DNA of 64,000 nucleotides from Paenibacillus silviterrae (lineage in GTDB: Bacteria; Bacillota; Bacilli; Paenibacillales; NBRC-103111), in contig NZ_JASKUT010000001.1 in the NCBI RefSeq assembly GCF_030167925.1, positions 4,982,501-5,046,500 of the forward strand, given 5' to 3'. A program made the translations under genes and the position numbers. Positions 42,540 through 51,541 of this stretch are shown piece by piece. Positions within the stretch are counted from its first letter, which is position 1. Each line of letters opens with the position of its first letter. Below the pieces are notes generated by a model. The model saw nothing but the letters and a program-made list of their open reading frames with translations, made no database searches and was not told where the DNA came from.

Positions 42540-43418
42540 ATGAATTTTCACTCCATAGGATTAGTGCTTGAAGGTGGAGGGATGCGCGGCGTTTATACGG
42601 CGGGGGTATTGGAATACTTCTTGCAGCAGCAAGTACAGTTTCCCTATATTGTCGGCGTATCCGCCGGCGCATGCAATGCCGCCTCCTATATATCCGCCCA
42701 GCAGGGCAGGAATCATAAAGTAACCATCGGTTACGTCGCGGACCCCCGCTATTTGAGCTTCGGCAATTGGCTTCGGGAGCGCAGCCTGTTCGGCATGGAC
42801 TTTCTTTTCAACCAACTGCCGAACCGGCTCGTTCCGTTTGACTTCCAGACGTTTAACGCTTCGCCGCAGCAGTTTGTCGTCGGTGCGACCGATGCCGTCA
42901 CGGGGGAGGCGGTATACTATGCGAAGGCGGATACTTTGGCCAAGGGCATTCCCTTTCTCGAGGTGATACGTGCTTCGAGCAGCCTGCCTTTCGTATCACC
43001 GCCGGTGAACATCGAAGGCCGCGTGCTGTTTGACGGCGGTGTGGCCGACCCGATTCCGATTGAGCGGTCCATCGCCGACGGCAATCGGCGGCATGTGGTG
43101 GTGCTGACGAAGGATGCGGATCATCGCAAGAAGCCGTTTCGCGGAGGAATCGCCGCCCGGGCCGCCTATCCGAGGTACGCCGGATTGGTTCGTGCGCTCA
43201 AGGAGCGGCCCGTCCGTTACAATGCGACAATGGACCAAGTAAACCGGATGGCTTCCGAAGGAGAAGCCTTCGTTCTTCGTCCGAGCCGATCCATCCCTGT
43301 GGGCCGCATGGGGCGCGATGTGGGGGCGCTGCAGGCACTATATGACCTTGGGCTGAAGGACGCGGCGGAAGCCTTGCCGCATCTGCTCGATTGGTTGAGC
43401 GGCGGGGAAGGGGCTTGA
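42540..43418 (+). CDS. Patatin-like phospholipase
   Basis: The 292-residue acyl hydrolase has the oxyanion loop LEGGGMRGVYTAG, the nucleophile elbow GVSAGACNA and the Asp of the Ser-Asp dyad in FDGGVADPIP. No signal peptide is visible. It is probably a cytoplasmic or membrane-associated lipase and is likely co-transcribed with the GNAT gene. The start at 42540 has GAGGGATG upstream; ATG 42525 is an alternative. Confidence 0.92.
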   Translation: MNFHSIGLVLEGGGMRGVYTAGVLEYFLQQQVQFPYIVGVSAGACNAASYISAQQGRNHKVTIGYVADPRYLSFGNWLRERSLFGMDFLFNQLPNRLVPFDFQTFNASPQQFVVGATDAVTGEAVYYAKADTLAKGIPFLEVIRASSSLPFVSPPVNIEGRVLFDGGVADPIPIERSIADGNRRHVVVLTKDADHRKKPFRGGIAARAAYPRYAGLVRALKERPVRYNATMDQVNRMASEGEAFVLRPSRSIPVGRMGRDVGALQALYDLGLKDAAEALPHLLDWLSGGEGA

Positions 43419-43434
43419 CCTGACCTGCGGACGA

Positions 43435-43476
43435 GAAGGGCAATAAGCGAGCGTGAACCCTCCTGTATTGCCCTTC
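43435..43476. terminator. Inverted repeat after the patatin gene
   Basis: Perfect 11-base arms GAAGGGCAATA and TATTGCCCTTC enclose a 20-base loop. There is no T tract, so it may be a weak terminator or an mRNA-stabilising hairpin. Confidence 0.5.
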
Positions 43477-43497
43477 GAACGCTCCTGCGCCGTACTT

Positions 43498-43530
43498 ACA
43501 AAAAAAAAGCCGGTATCCTAAGATACCAGC
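43498..43530 (-). terminator. Terminator of the PAP2-regulator-kinase operon
   Basis: On the minus strand, GCTGGTATCTTAGGATACCGGC is followed by nine T. The stop codon of the kinase lies inside the hairpin. Confidence 0.9.
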
Positions 43531-45362
43531 TTCAGCTTCACATAGAAATGAATTTCTCCGTTCGACGTCTCCGCCCAAATACTGCCTTCATGCGATTCCA
43601 CGATACTCTTGGCAATCGCAAGTCCCAGCCCCGAGCCTCCGGTTTCCGAGGTGCGTGCGGCATCTACACGGTAGAAGCGGTCGAACAGCCTCTCCAGCTC
43701 CTCTGCGCTCAGCTCATCCGCTTTGTTGCTAATGCGGACAATCACGTGACTGCGCTCTCTGGCCATGCCGATGGAAATCGTTCCAGGCTTCGGACTGTAC
43801 TTGATCGCGTTGCTGATGAGATTCTCGAAGACGCGGATCATTTTATCCGTATCGATCAGAACGGTCAGCTTCTCCGATGGAATGCTTCGCACAATGGTGA
43901 ACTGCTGCTCCTCGCTCAAGGACACGTATTCCTCCAGCAATTGCTCCAGCAGCTCGTTGATCACGACCCCCTTTTTATAAAGAGGAACGTCTTCGTGCGC
44001 CAGCTTGCTGTATTCGAACAGATCGTCGATCAGCGATTTCAGCTTCTCGGACTTGGAATAGGCAATACCGACATAGCCTGCAGCCTGCTCGGGCGTTTCG
44101 TAATTTTTGTCGTGAAGCAGCCGAAGGTAGCCCATGATTAAGGTGAGCGGAGTACGAAGGTCATGCGAGACATTAGTGATCAGTTCATTTTTGATACGTT
44201 CCGCCCGGCGTTCCTCCTCAATCTTGTTCTGCAAATCCTCAACCATCACATTCATGCCCCGGGCCAAGGAGCCAAGCTCATCCTTCGTGCGTTCTTCCAC
44301 GCGATACTCCAGATTGCCCGTTGCAATCATGCGCAGACCTGCCGCCAGCTCCTCCACATACCTCATTTTTCTCTGCGTTAAGTAATAGAACATGAAGATA
44401 AACACCGCCAACGCGCTCAAAAAAGCCAGCGGACTCTGTCCTCGCTCGTAGCTGATATGCGGCTCCGGTATGCCGGAGACGATCAGATACGATTTTTGGC
44501 CGTTATAGTTGACCGGGTAAAAGCTGGAAAACTCCTGACGCCATTGATCCCGGTCCGTTCTGGATTCCATGGCGTTGCGGATGACGCCGTGGAGGTCGAC
44601 CGTCGTTTCCGTAGCATTCTCGCTGCGGTAGACGGTTCTGCCCTCAAGGTCGGTGATGACCACCTTGTATTTTTCGTTGGCAGCGAGACGCTTCACGCGG
44701 CTGTAAAAGTCCCGCAATCGCGACTCCTGGATTTCCTTGCGGCGCTGCTCCTCAGCAGGGGTGAGAGTCCGCTGCGGATTCGTGCCCGCCGCTACCTGCT
44801 GAGCCGCCCGGCTGCGGGACGTCGTCGCCGTACTCTGCGCCTGGGACGTCGTCACGCCTTGCGCTGTAGGCGCTGCCGCACTCTGCGCCTGAGGCGCCGC
44901 GGTACCCTGTGCAGGAGGCGGCACCGCGCCCTGCGCCGGAGCTGTCTCCGCTCCCGGCACCGGCACACCCGGCTGCACCGGCTGAGCCGGCACGCTGCCG
45001 TTCGACCCTGCCTCATCCTCCATCTCCGGCTCGATATCCTCCCAGGTCACCGGATCCAGCTGCCTTACGAGACTCCGCGCCTCATTCTCGATGCGGCTGA
45101 TGCTCATGGAATAGTCGATCACCGGCTCCTTCTTCATCATGCCGAAAATTTCCTTGCTAATCCCGTAGAACAGCATGGACCCGAGCAGGCAGATGCCGAA
45201 CGTGATCATGAGCTGGAGCCGCAGGCTGCGCTCCACATGCGTTTTTCCCAGCACATACATATCCTTGACAAAACTAAGCATGCCCTTGATGAGCGTAAAC
45301 GGAAACCGGTTAAACGGAAATCGTTCCCCCCAAGGCTTTTTGACTTTGGCCGGCTTATTCAA
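43518..45362 (-). CDS. Sensor histidine kinase with a Pro/Ala/Gln-rich extracellular segment
   Basis: The 614-residue kinase has a membrane helix at about 50-70 and an extracellular region. A low-complexity Pro/Ala/Gln/Thr segment lies at about 125-200. A second helix lies at about 315-335, then HAMP, HisKA (LITNVSHDLRTPLTLIMGYL, phospho-His in SHDLRTP) and HATPase (GGSGLGLAI). The low-complexity part is odd for a sensor and may span the wall. It overlaps the response regulator by eight bases, so the pair is coupled. Signal unknown. Confidence 0.92.
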   Translation of the reverse strand: MNKPAKVKKPWGERFPFNRFPFTLIKGMLSFVKDMYVLGKTHVERSLRLQLMITFGICLLGSMLFYGISKEIFGMMKKEPVIDYSMSISRIENEARSLVRQLDPVTWEDIEPEMEDEAGSNGSVPAQPVQPGVPVPGAETAPAQGAVPPPAQGTAAPQAQSAAAPTAQGVTTSQAQSTATTSRSRAAQQVAAGTNPQRTLTPAEEQRRKEIQESRLRDFYSRVKRLAANEKYKVVITDLEGRTVYRSENATETTVDLHGVIRNAMESRTDRDQWRQEFSSFYPVNYNGQKSYLIVSGIPEPHISYERGQSPLAFLSALAVFIFMFYYLTQRKMRYVEELAAGLRMIATGNLEYRVEERTKDELGSLARGMNVMVEDLQNKIEEERRAERIKNELITNVSHDLRTPLTLIMGYLRLLHDKNYETPEQAAGYVGIAYSKSEKLKSLIDDLFEYSKLAHEDVPLYKKGVVINELLEQLLEEYVSLSEEQQFTIVRSIPSEKLTVLIDTDKMIRVFENLISNAIKYSPKPGTISIGMARERSHVIVRISNKADELSAEELERLFDRFYRVDAARTSETGGSGLGLAIAKSIVESHEGSIWAETSNGEIHFYVKLKLVS

Positions 45363-46047
45363 CTTTATACCCCACTCCCCAGACGGTTTTGATAAACTTC
45401 GGCTTGCGCGGATTGTCCTCGATCTTCTCGCGGATTTTACGGATATGCACCATCACGGTGTTGTCCGAATCGAAATACGATTCCTGCCATACCGTCTCGT
45501 AAATTTTCTCGATACTGAACACCGTCCCCCGGTTGCGGGCCAGCAGCTCCAGAATGGCGAATTCGCGGGGGGTCAGCTTTACTTCCCGGCCGTCGATGCG
45601 CACCTCATGAGTGGCGGTATTGATCGTCAGCTCATCCACCTCGATTTCGTTCTCCTTACGCACAGAGGCAACATTCAGCCGGGTATACCGGCGCAGCTGC
45701 GACTTGATCCGGGCGATCAGCTCCAGCGGATTGAACGGCTTCGTGACATAATCGTCGGCGCCGGTGCTTAAGCCGAGAATCTTGTCCATATCCTGGCTTT
45801 TGGCCGACAGCATGATGATCGGCATGTGCTTTTGCTCGCGAATCTTCAGGCAGGCCTCGATTCCGTCCATCTTCGGCATCATGATGTCGAGCACGATGAG
45901 ATCGACCTCCTCCTTCTGAAGAACGCTCAAAGCCTCCCACCCGTTGCTTGCCCGCAGCAGGCGATAGCCTTCATTTTTTAAATAAATTTCCAGCAAATCT
46001 ATAATTTCCTTCTCGTCGTCGACCAAAAGTATGGTTTGGGCTGCCAT
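45355..46047 (-). CDS. OmpR/PhoB-family response regulator
   Basis: A 230-residue regulator with a receiver domain (LLVDDEKEII, phospho-Asp in IVLDIMMPKMDG, Lys in VTKPFNP) and a winged-helix DNA-binding domain (VKLTPREFAILELL to GVGYKVE). It pairs with the overlapping kinase. AAAGGAGG precedes the ATG, within the end of the PAP2 gene. Confidence 0.95.
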   Translation of the reverse strand: MAAQTILLVDDEKEIIDLLEIYLKNEGYRLLRASNGWEALSVLQKEEVDLIVLDIMMPKMDGIEACLKIREQKHMPIIMLSAKSQDMDKILGLSTGADDYVTKPFNPLELIARIKSQLRRYTRLNVASVRKENEIEVDELTINTATHEVRIDGREVKLTPREFAILELLARNRGTVFSIEKIYETVWQESYFDSDNTVMVHIRKIREKIEDNPRKPKFIKTVWGVGYKVE

Positions 46048-46700
46048 GTCGGGTCGGCCTCCTTTGTCACATCGGGTATGAAAAATTTCACAACGGATCG
46101 TATCATCTCGCTAAGCACGATAGCTCCCAGCACATCCATGAGCACATGCTGTTTCACAAAAAGCGTAGAAACAATGATCATAACGGACATCAACCATACG
46201 GCCCCACGAACGAACCGCGGAAGCTGGCGCCTTCCCTTAAAGCCTCTAAGAATTAAATAGGAGGTCAGCACATGAATGCTGGGGAAACAATTATACGGTT
46301 GATCCGTAGAATACACATATTGCAATAGCACAGTAAAAAAATCATGGCCCGTCAGCACCGGCCTCGGCACCGTCGTCTGATAAAAGAAGTAGATTGTATA
46401 GCTGGCCAGGAGGCCGATGATTGTACTGACCAGCGTTTGATAATAGGAGGTGCGGTCTTTGCGGCATAGATATACGAACGCTATTAAAATAAAACCATAC
46501 CATGCCAAATAGGGCAAGACAAACGCCTCTATGACAGGAATCGCCCGGTCCAGGTCGGTCATCAGACTGTGGGTGCCCCGGCCCGCGTGATTCAATTGAT
46601 TATAAAAGGTGCTTACGGCCGGAATCAGCAGCAGCAGGCTGAGATCTCTTAGGAAGCTTTGGCGCTGCGGGTTTTCGATGGCAGCACTTTGCGATGTCAT
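45999..46700 (-). CDS. PAP2-family phosphatase
   Basis: The 233-residue membrane protein has about six helices and the PAP2 signature in modified form: TTVPRP, CFPSIHVLTSY and KQHVLMDVL. The Lys that opens the classic KxxxxxxRP motif is Phe here, a pattern closer to the inositolphosphotransferase (AUR1-like) branch. It may act on undecaprenyl or other lipid phosphates. Start 46700 follows GGAGGG. It overlaps the response regulator by 49 bases, which is unusually long. Confidence 0.85.
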   Translation of the reverse strand: MTSQSAAIENPQRQSFLRDLSLLLLIPAVSTFYNQLNHAGRGTHSLMTDLDRAIPVIEAFVLPYLAWYGFILIAFVYLCRKDRTSYYQTLVSTIIGLLASYTIYFFYQTTVPRPVLTGHDFFTVLLQYVYSTDQPYNCFPSIHVLTSYLILRGFKGRRQLPRFVRGAVWLMSVMIIVSTLFVKQHVLMDVLGAIVLSEMIRSVVKFFIPDVTKEADPTWQPKPYFWSTTRRKL

Positions 46701-46814
46701 TGGATTTCCCTCCATCCGGTTTCTTGTATAGCCTAGTGTAGGGGAGAAATCTTAACAAACCTTCAGGTCAAATCTTAAAACATTCTTAACTTAAGTAGAG
46801 GAGCTGAGGAATCG

Positions 46815-47330
46815 ATGCTGGAAGAAATGCAAGGGTGGGGAACCGCCTGGCAGTATGTCGTTTTGTTTCTCATGGCGGCTGCGCCGTGGCTTGAGGTGTT
46901 TCTGGTGGTGCCGCTTGGCATTGCGTGGGGGCTGAACCCGGTAGCGGTTTCCGTTACCGGCTTTCTGGGGAATTTCATTCCGCTGCTGCTGATCGGATTT
47001 TTCTTTACCCAAATCTCGGCTTGGCTTCAACGAAGAAGGCAGCGCAAGGCACAGAAGCAGGGGGTGACGGAAGAGGAGATTGCTGCCCGGTCGGCAAAAA
47101 AGGAGAAGCGGGCCAAGGGCATTTGGGAGCGCTACGGCGTCCCGGGCTTGGCGCTGCTCGCTCCAGCGATCATCGGTACGGACCTCGCCGCTTTGCTCGC
47201 TCTTAGCTTCGGCTCGTCGCCGCGATACGTTATGATCTGGATGACGATCAGTCTGGCGGTTTGGACCGTTCTCCTTGCTGTCGGCACGGTGTTCGGCCTT
47301 ACTACGGCAGGCTGGCCGCAGCATAAGTGA
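46815..47330 (+). CDS. Small multidrug export protein family (PF06695-like)
   Basis: A 171-residue membrane protein with about four helices and a basic cytoplasmic loop (QRRRQRKAQKQG). The pattern AAPWLEVFLVVPLGIAWGLNP and YGVPGLALLAPAIIGTDLAALLALSFG matches the small multidrug-export family. The name is traditional and not well proven. SD GAGGAG is upstream. Divergent from the PAP2 operon. Confidence 0.87.
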   Translation: MLEEMQGWGTAWQYVVLFLMAAAPWLEVFLVVPLGIAWGLNPVAVSVTGFLGNFIPLLLIGFFFTQISAWLQRRRQRKAQKQGVTEEEIAARSAKKEKRAKGIWERYGVPGLALLAPAIIGTDLAALLALSFGSSPRYVMIWMTISLAVWTVLLAVGTVFGLTTAGWPQHK

Positions 47331-47333
47331 AGA

Positions 47334-47370
47334 AAGCCTTGAACCGCCAAGAGGTTCAAGGCTTTTTTTT
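47334..47370 (+). terminator. Terminator
   Basis: AGCCTTGAACC and GGTTCAAGGCT around GCCAAGA are followed by eight T, just after the small export protein gene. Confidence 0.93.
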
Positions 47371-47382
47371 GCATCTGTAATC

Positions 47383-47402
47383 CTTTGGACTTAGGTCCAA
47401 AG
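47383..47402. repeat. Perfect inverted repeat in the leader region
   Basis: CTTTGGAC TTAG GTCCAAAG, eight-base arms with a four-base loop. It lies between the terminator and the c-di-GMP riboswitch and may be a protein-binding site. The role is unknown. Confidence 0.45.
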
Positions 47403-47582
47403 AAGTAAGGTGAATAGTAATTTACCTAAAAAAGCTTGTAAACTGACAGAGCGTCATGTAGAATTACCTCTGTTAGTGATAAAAAATGTCGAAAACATGT
47501 CGAATGATGTAACGTGTATGAAGGATTTAGCAGCATCGTAAGATCGTTTTCGTTTTTTTTACGGATAAGTTAATAAAAATTG

Positions 47583-47665
47583 AAAAGGGCAAACTTATCG
47601 AAAGATAACGACGCAAAGCCACGGGTCTAAAGCTATTAGCCATGACAGCCGAGTTACCATTTTAG
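47583..47665 (+). promoter_or_regulatory. c-di-GMP-I riboswitch (GEMM)
   Basis: The aptamer consensus is clear: AGGGCAAAC, a GAAA tetraloop stem (TTATCGAAAGATAA), GACGCAAAGCCACGGGTCTAA, then TGACAGCCGAGTTACC. The class binds c-di-GMP and commonly controls motility, chemotaxis and biofilm genes. It precedes a methyl-accepting chemotaxis gene and has a terminator just downstream. Confidence 0.95.
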
Positions 47666-47673
47666 GAAGCCAG

Positions 47674-47711
47674 CCACTGCACCTTTCCGAATGGGGTAGC
47701 AGTTTTTTTAT
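47674..47711 (+). terminator. Riboswitch expression-platform terminator
   Basis: CACTGCACC pairs with GGGTAGCAGT (one bulge), followed by seven T. It lies between the c-di-GMP aptamer and the chemoreceptor start, as an attenuator would. Confidence 0.75.
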
Positions 47712-47786
47712 GCCTAAAATAGGATTCGGGATACGCTCCCCTGTTCAATTTTACATAACAACATCTAAGAAAAGAGGCCTACAAAC

Positions 47787-49625
47787 ATGTTCAAAATGTC
47801 AGTAAAGAATCGATTGATTACGGCTTTTATGGTGGTTCTGATTTTGCCTTCCGCAGCTATTGGCTGGTTTTCCTATCAAAAGGCAGCCTCTGCCGTGACG
47901 GAGCAGATCATGCACCAAGCTTCGGAAAATGTTGAATATGTGGACAATCAAATTAACAATCTGATTGCTACGGGAAAAGCCGACATGGACTATCTCGGGA
48001 AGAACCTCAACGGAACCATGGTCGATCAAGCAGGAAGCGTAAAAGTAAAAGCAGTGCTTGATCAATATAAAGCTTTACACAGCCAATTCGAAACCGTTTA
48101 TTTCGCGACGAACACGAAACTCATGCTGACTTCTCCCGAGCGGAAGTATGACGACGGATACGACCCGACCAAGCGGTCGTGGTTTATCAAGGCTGGAGAT
48201 AGCAAAGGTACCGCAATTGTGGACGACCCCGCCGTTTCGGCGAGCACCGGGCATATCGTCATTCAAGTATCGAAAACAAGCGATGATGGCTTTGGTGTAG
48301 TTGGGGGCGCACTGGATCTGAGTGAGCTGGCGAAAACCGTCAACGGCTATACGATCGGCGAACGCGGTTACGTAACCATTATGGACAAAGATAAAAAATA
48401 TATTAGTCACCCGACTATAGCAGCAGGTGCCGCCGTCGATGAAGCCGTATCATCAAAGTTCTACGGGGCGGACTCAGGAACGGTTGACTATGTGTTTCAA
48501 GGGCAAAGCAAACGAGCTGTGTATACCACGAATAAGTTAACCGGTTGGAAAATCGTGGGGACGATTGAAATGGCGGAAATCTCGCAAGCTACCCAAGGTA
48601 TTCTAATTACAACCTTGATCGTGATCGTCTTCTCCATTGTGATCGGCATCCTGGTTGCACTGCTGATGGTTCGTTCGATTACAAGCCCATTGAGAGTACT
48701 TACGAGTACTACGGAAAGGATTGCAGACGGCGATCTGATGCAGGAAGTTCCGGTTCGCTCTAAGGATGAACTCGGACAGCTGTCTGCATCCGTCAATCAG
48801 ATGGTTCACCGGCTGCGTGAGTTGATCGGAGGCGTGATTCATTCGTCGCAAAGTGTCGCTGCTGCATCGCAGCAAATTTCCGCCACGACGGAGGAAATCG
48901 CGGGCGGAAGCTCTGCGCAGGCACATGCTGCCCAGAATATGCAGGAGTTGTTTACCGAATTGTCGATTGCGATGAATTCCGTTGCCGAGAATGCGGAAGA
49001 AGCGGCTGCGCTAGCTGCCAAGACAACCTCGATCGCGCATGACGGCGGGACTATCGTTCAAAATTCGGTAGAGAGCATGAATCAGGTCAGCTCGCAGATG
49101 TCGATTCTCGAGGAGGACTCGGTCAAAATCGGTGAAATTATTGAGGTCATCGACGAAATTGCGGAGCAAACGAACTTGCTTGCTTTGAACGCCGCAATAG
49201 AAGCGGCGCGTGCGGGTGAGCAGGGCAGAGGATTCGCGGTCGTGGCCGATGAAGTTAGAAAGCTGGCCGAACGCAGCAGTGCAGCAACGAAGCAAATTAC
49301 GGCTATCATCAAAGTCATGCAAGAGAATACGCATAAGAGCGCTAAAGCTGTGTTCGAAGGGGTCAGACAATCCCAGGAAACAGGGGAGGCATTCAAGAAA
49401 ATTATCGGTATGATTAACGAGTCGGAACAAAGGGTAGGCGAAATCGCCGCCGCTTGCGAGGAGCAAGCCGGACAAACGAACAAAGTGATGCATTCTATAG
49501 AAAGTATCTCGTCTGCCAGCCAAGAGGCGGCGGCTGCATCAGAGGAAACGGCAGCAACTTCGCAATCGCTAGCCCAACTGGCTGAAGAATTGAACGACTC
49601 CGTCTCCATTTTCAAAATCAAATAA
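47787..49625 (+). CDS. Methyl-accepting chemotaxis protein
   Basis: A 612-residue receptor with a membrane helix at about 9-29, a dCache sensor domain outside the cell, a second helix at about 270-295 (ILITTLIVIVFSIVIGILVALL), HAMP, and the long signalling coiled coil. The tip motif EQTNLLALNAAIEAARAGE is intact for CheA/CheW binding. The ligand is unknown. AAAGAGG is upstream. It is under a c-di-GMP riboswitch, linking receptor level to the motile/sessile switch. Confidence 0.95.
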   Translation: MFKMSVKNRLITAFMVVLILPSAAIGWFSYQKAASAVTEQIMHQASENVEYVDNQINNLIATGKADMDYLGKNLNGTMVDQAGSVKVKAVLDQYKALHSQFETVYFATNTKLMLTSPERKYDDGYDPTKRSWFIKAGDSKGTAIVDDPAVSASTGHIVIQVSKTSDDGFGVVGGALDLSELAKTVNGYTIGERGYVTIMDKDKKYISHPTIAAGAAVDEAVSSKFYGADSGTVDYVFQGQSKRAVYTTNKLTGWKIVGTIEMAEISQATQGILITTLIVIVFSIVIGILVALLMVRSITSPLRVLTSTTERIADGDLMQEVPVRSKDELGQLSASVNQMVHRLRELIGGVIHSSQSVAAASQQISATTEEIAGGSSAQAHAAQNMQELFTELSIAMNSVAENAEEAAALAAKTTSIAHDGGTIVQNSVESMNQVSSQMSILEEDSVKIGEIIEVIDEIAEQTNLLALNAAIEAARAGEQGRGFAVVADEVRKLAERSSAATKQITAIIKVMQENTHKSAKAVFEGVRQSQETGEAFKKIIGMINESEQRVGEIAAACEEQAGQTNKVMHSIESISSASQEAAAASEETAATSQSLAQLAEELNDSVSIFKIK

Positions 49626-49640
49626 AGACATGCTACCTAT

Positions 49641-49718
49641 CGTCCGGTGTTCATCTGTACTGCCTGCGTGCCTTCTTCGTCCTGAACGAAGGCTCAGGCA
49701 GGGAGCTGATACCGGACG
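49641..49718 (+). terminator. Three-tier hairpin after the chemoreceptor gene
   Basis: Nested complementary arms: CGTCCGGT/ACCGGACG (outer), CTGCCTG/CAGGCAG (middle) and GCCTTC/GAAGGC (inner). The structure begins 16 bases after the stop codon. Only a short TTTGAATATT follows, so it is a weak terminator or a stable 3' RNA element. The rest of the gap to 49985 holds only a short AAGAGG/CCTCTT inverted repeat near 49750. Confidence 0.6.
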
Positions 49719-49984
49719 TTTGAATATTACTTCAGCACGGATCTTCTCAAGAGGTTCAATCCTCTTGCTTCCCCGCGGACCAATACACCTTACCAATTTC
49801 CACATTCCCCTGCTGCAACTTAGATGCTGAGGACAAGCACCACCGGAGGCTTCCAGGAATACATAGTATTTATAAGATGACAAGAGGCAAGCAACCAACA
49901 GGAGGGCAGAAGCGCGATCCATTTATAAGTAATTCTTATGTAAATCGAAAGCAAATATTATGAATGATTGGAGAGGATGCAGCC

Positions 49985-50476
49985 GTGGAGCTGATCAAAA
50001 GAATAGAAGCGACGTTCGCCGGTGTAACAAAGCCTACCCCTCATGAGATTCGGGCGCTGATTCAAAGTCTGAAATTGACCGCAGAAGAGCTGGAGGAACA
50101 TGTATCCGACCCCGGTGAGCTCAGCTACGGACGTACTGTGCTTTACCAGAACGAAGAGGTGGATGTTATCCTTATTCATCTGCCGCCCGGCGGTGAGACG
50201 AGAATTCACGACCATGGCGAATCGAGCGGCTGTGCGATGGTGGTGGAGGGCGCGGTCATGAACTGTATTTACAAGCTGGATAGCTATGGATATCCCCATC
50301 TGCAAGCTGAACACCCGGTAGTCCGTGAGCACTTCCTTTATGCACCCAAGTGGCAAATCCATCAGCTGCAAAATCCGCACGCCGTCAGGTCGCTGTCCGT
50401 CCATGTATACGCGCCGTCGATGAGAGGGAACCGGGCGTATTTGCCCTACGAACAGGTTTTGGATTTCGTCATTTAA
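49985..50476 (+). CDS. Cysteine dioxygenase family protein
   Basis: The 163-residue cupin has the three-His iron site of cysteine dioxygenases: RIHDHGESSGCAMVVEG supplies two histidines and WQIHQLQNP the third. These enzymes oxidise cysteine, or related thiols, to the sulfinic acid. The start could be GTG 49985, eight bases after GGAGAGG, or ATG 49964 in the same frame with no SD. Bacterial members sometimes use 3-mercaptopropionate instead. It is monocistronic. Confidence 0.88.
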   Translation: MELIKRIEATFAGVTKPTPHEIRALIQSLKLTAEELEEHVSDPGELSYGRTVLYQNEEVDVILIHLPPGGETRIHDHGESSGCAMVVEGAVMNCIYKLDSYGYPHLQAEHPVVREHFLYAPKWQIHQLQNPHAVRSLSVHVYAPSMRGNRAYLPYEQVLDFVI

Positions 50477-50608
50477 TGAAGGAAAGGCGCTTGCTGTGGC
50501 CACGGCAAGCGCCCGCCGGCTGTCCCCGTTCCCTGGCGCCATTCATAGGAAGGAGCTGATTGGTTCATACTAACCGGAAGAGTTTACCTAACGGAGGGAG
50601 TCTTTGCG

Positions 50609-50899
50609 ATGTGGAATATCAAAACGATACATAAACGGGACGACGGAGGAACCGCTGCTATGGAGCTGGAAACCATGGACCGGCGCTTCGATGTGAATGT
50701 CCGTTGGGATGGATGCCTTGAGCTTCATTCCTATCAAGTGACAGAAGAAAATCGAAGCATCTCCGATACGTTCCATACCTGTGACCTGCGAGACTTCACG
50801 GAGATGCTGCAATCTCTTCACGAAGTTTGCCGTGAGCAGTTCGGGGACGGAAGCTACTGGAAGGACGAGCCGGCTAAAACGGCGGAGTTTGTGGGATAA
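50609..50899 (+). CDS. Hypothetical protein (96 residues)
   Basis: A soluble protein starting MWNIKTIHKRDDGGTAAMEL with no membrane segment or recognised motif. GGAGGGAG lies before the ATG. Three small genes follow closely on the same strand, so this may be a small operon. Function unknown. Confidence 0.7.
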   Translation: MWNIKTIHKRDDGGTAAMELETMDRRFDVNVRWDGCLELHSYQVTEENRSISDTFHTCDLRDFTEMLQSLHEVCREQFGDGSYWKDEPAKTAEFVG

Positions 50900-50932
50900 C
50901 TAACGCGAGATCAGAGAAGGGCGTGAATTCAG

Positions 50933-51091
50933 TTGGCGGACGAGTCATCGCAACAAAGCAACGGGACAAACGCAGCGGCTGAAGTGCTGCACGTAACCGC
51001 GCATAGGTCGAATGTCATTGCAGACGTAAGGGCTGAGGAGCAAGCGCTTCCCCCCGAATTCGAGCTGCCGCATGACAATCCCGAGCAATGA
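50933..51091 (+). CDS. Possible small protein with a TTG start (52 residues)
   Basis: The frame LADESSQQSNGTNAAAEVLH to a TGA at 51091 is Ser/Ala/Glu-rich and unlike its neighbours. AAGGG is about 12 bases before TTG 50933. It fills the otherwise empty gap between two small genes, which supports it, but the start and SD are weak. Confidence 0.4.
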   Translation: MADESSQQSNGTNAAAEVLHVTAHRSNVIADVRAEEQALPPEFELPHDNPEQ

Positions 51092-51114
51092 ACGAACTTG
51101 GAGGAGGTAACAAT

Positions 51115-51453
51115 ATGACGGATCGTAATGAAATTACCGATTGGCTCTTATCCTGCAAAGGGGAGACACTGCTGATCGAGAAGCGGGAAACCGATGACAC
51201 GGATCTGACACGGGTAGAACTGAAGGACGTGTCTTATACGGATCATTTTCAGAACCAAACCGATGAGTACCTGGCGAAGGAAAAATTGATTCTGCTCGGC
51301 AGCGGAACCGTGCTGAACGGTGCGGAGCAGCCTCCGCTTCCCGACGAGGCCTATGAGATTCCGCTGCTCGGCGATTGGGAAGGGTCTTTGCAGGGAGAAG
51401 CCTTACAGATTACTACCGAGCGGGCTACCTATCACATCACCAAAGAGCAATAA
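51115..51453 (+). CDS. Hypothetical protein (112 residues)
   Basis: An acidic soluble protein, MTDRNEITDWLLSCKGETLL, with beta-rich character and no membrane segment. GGAGGAGGT is six bases before the ATG at 51115; an in-frame ATG at 51088 lies upstream of that SD. A terminator follows. Family not recognised. Confidence 0.75.
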   Translation: MTDRNEITDWLLSCKGETLLIEKRETDDTDLTRVELKDVSYTDHFQNQTDEYLAKEKLILLGSGTVLNGAEQPPLPDEAYEIPLLGDWEGSLQGEALQITTERATYHITKEQ

Positions 51454-51455
51454 AC

Positions 51456-51500
51456 GAAAAGGACCTGTACGAGGCAAAGCTGCACTCGACAGGTCCTTTC
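51456..51500 (+). terminator. Terminator of the small-gene cluster
   Basis: AAAGGACCTGT and ACAGGTCCTTT enclose a 20-base loop. The tail CGTCTTG is only moderately T-rich, and the hairpin may serve both strands. Confidence 0.75.
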
Positions 51501-51541
51501 GTCTTGTTCGGCGGGCGGGTTGCTTAAGCTGGGTGTTGAAC

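Noticed and set aside
49720..49984. A SAM or T-box riboswitch upstream of the cysteine dioxygenase-like gene
   Set aside because: None of the conserved core blocks of either class can be found; only short inverted repeats are present.
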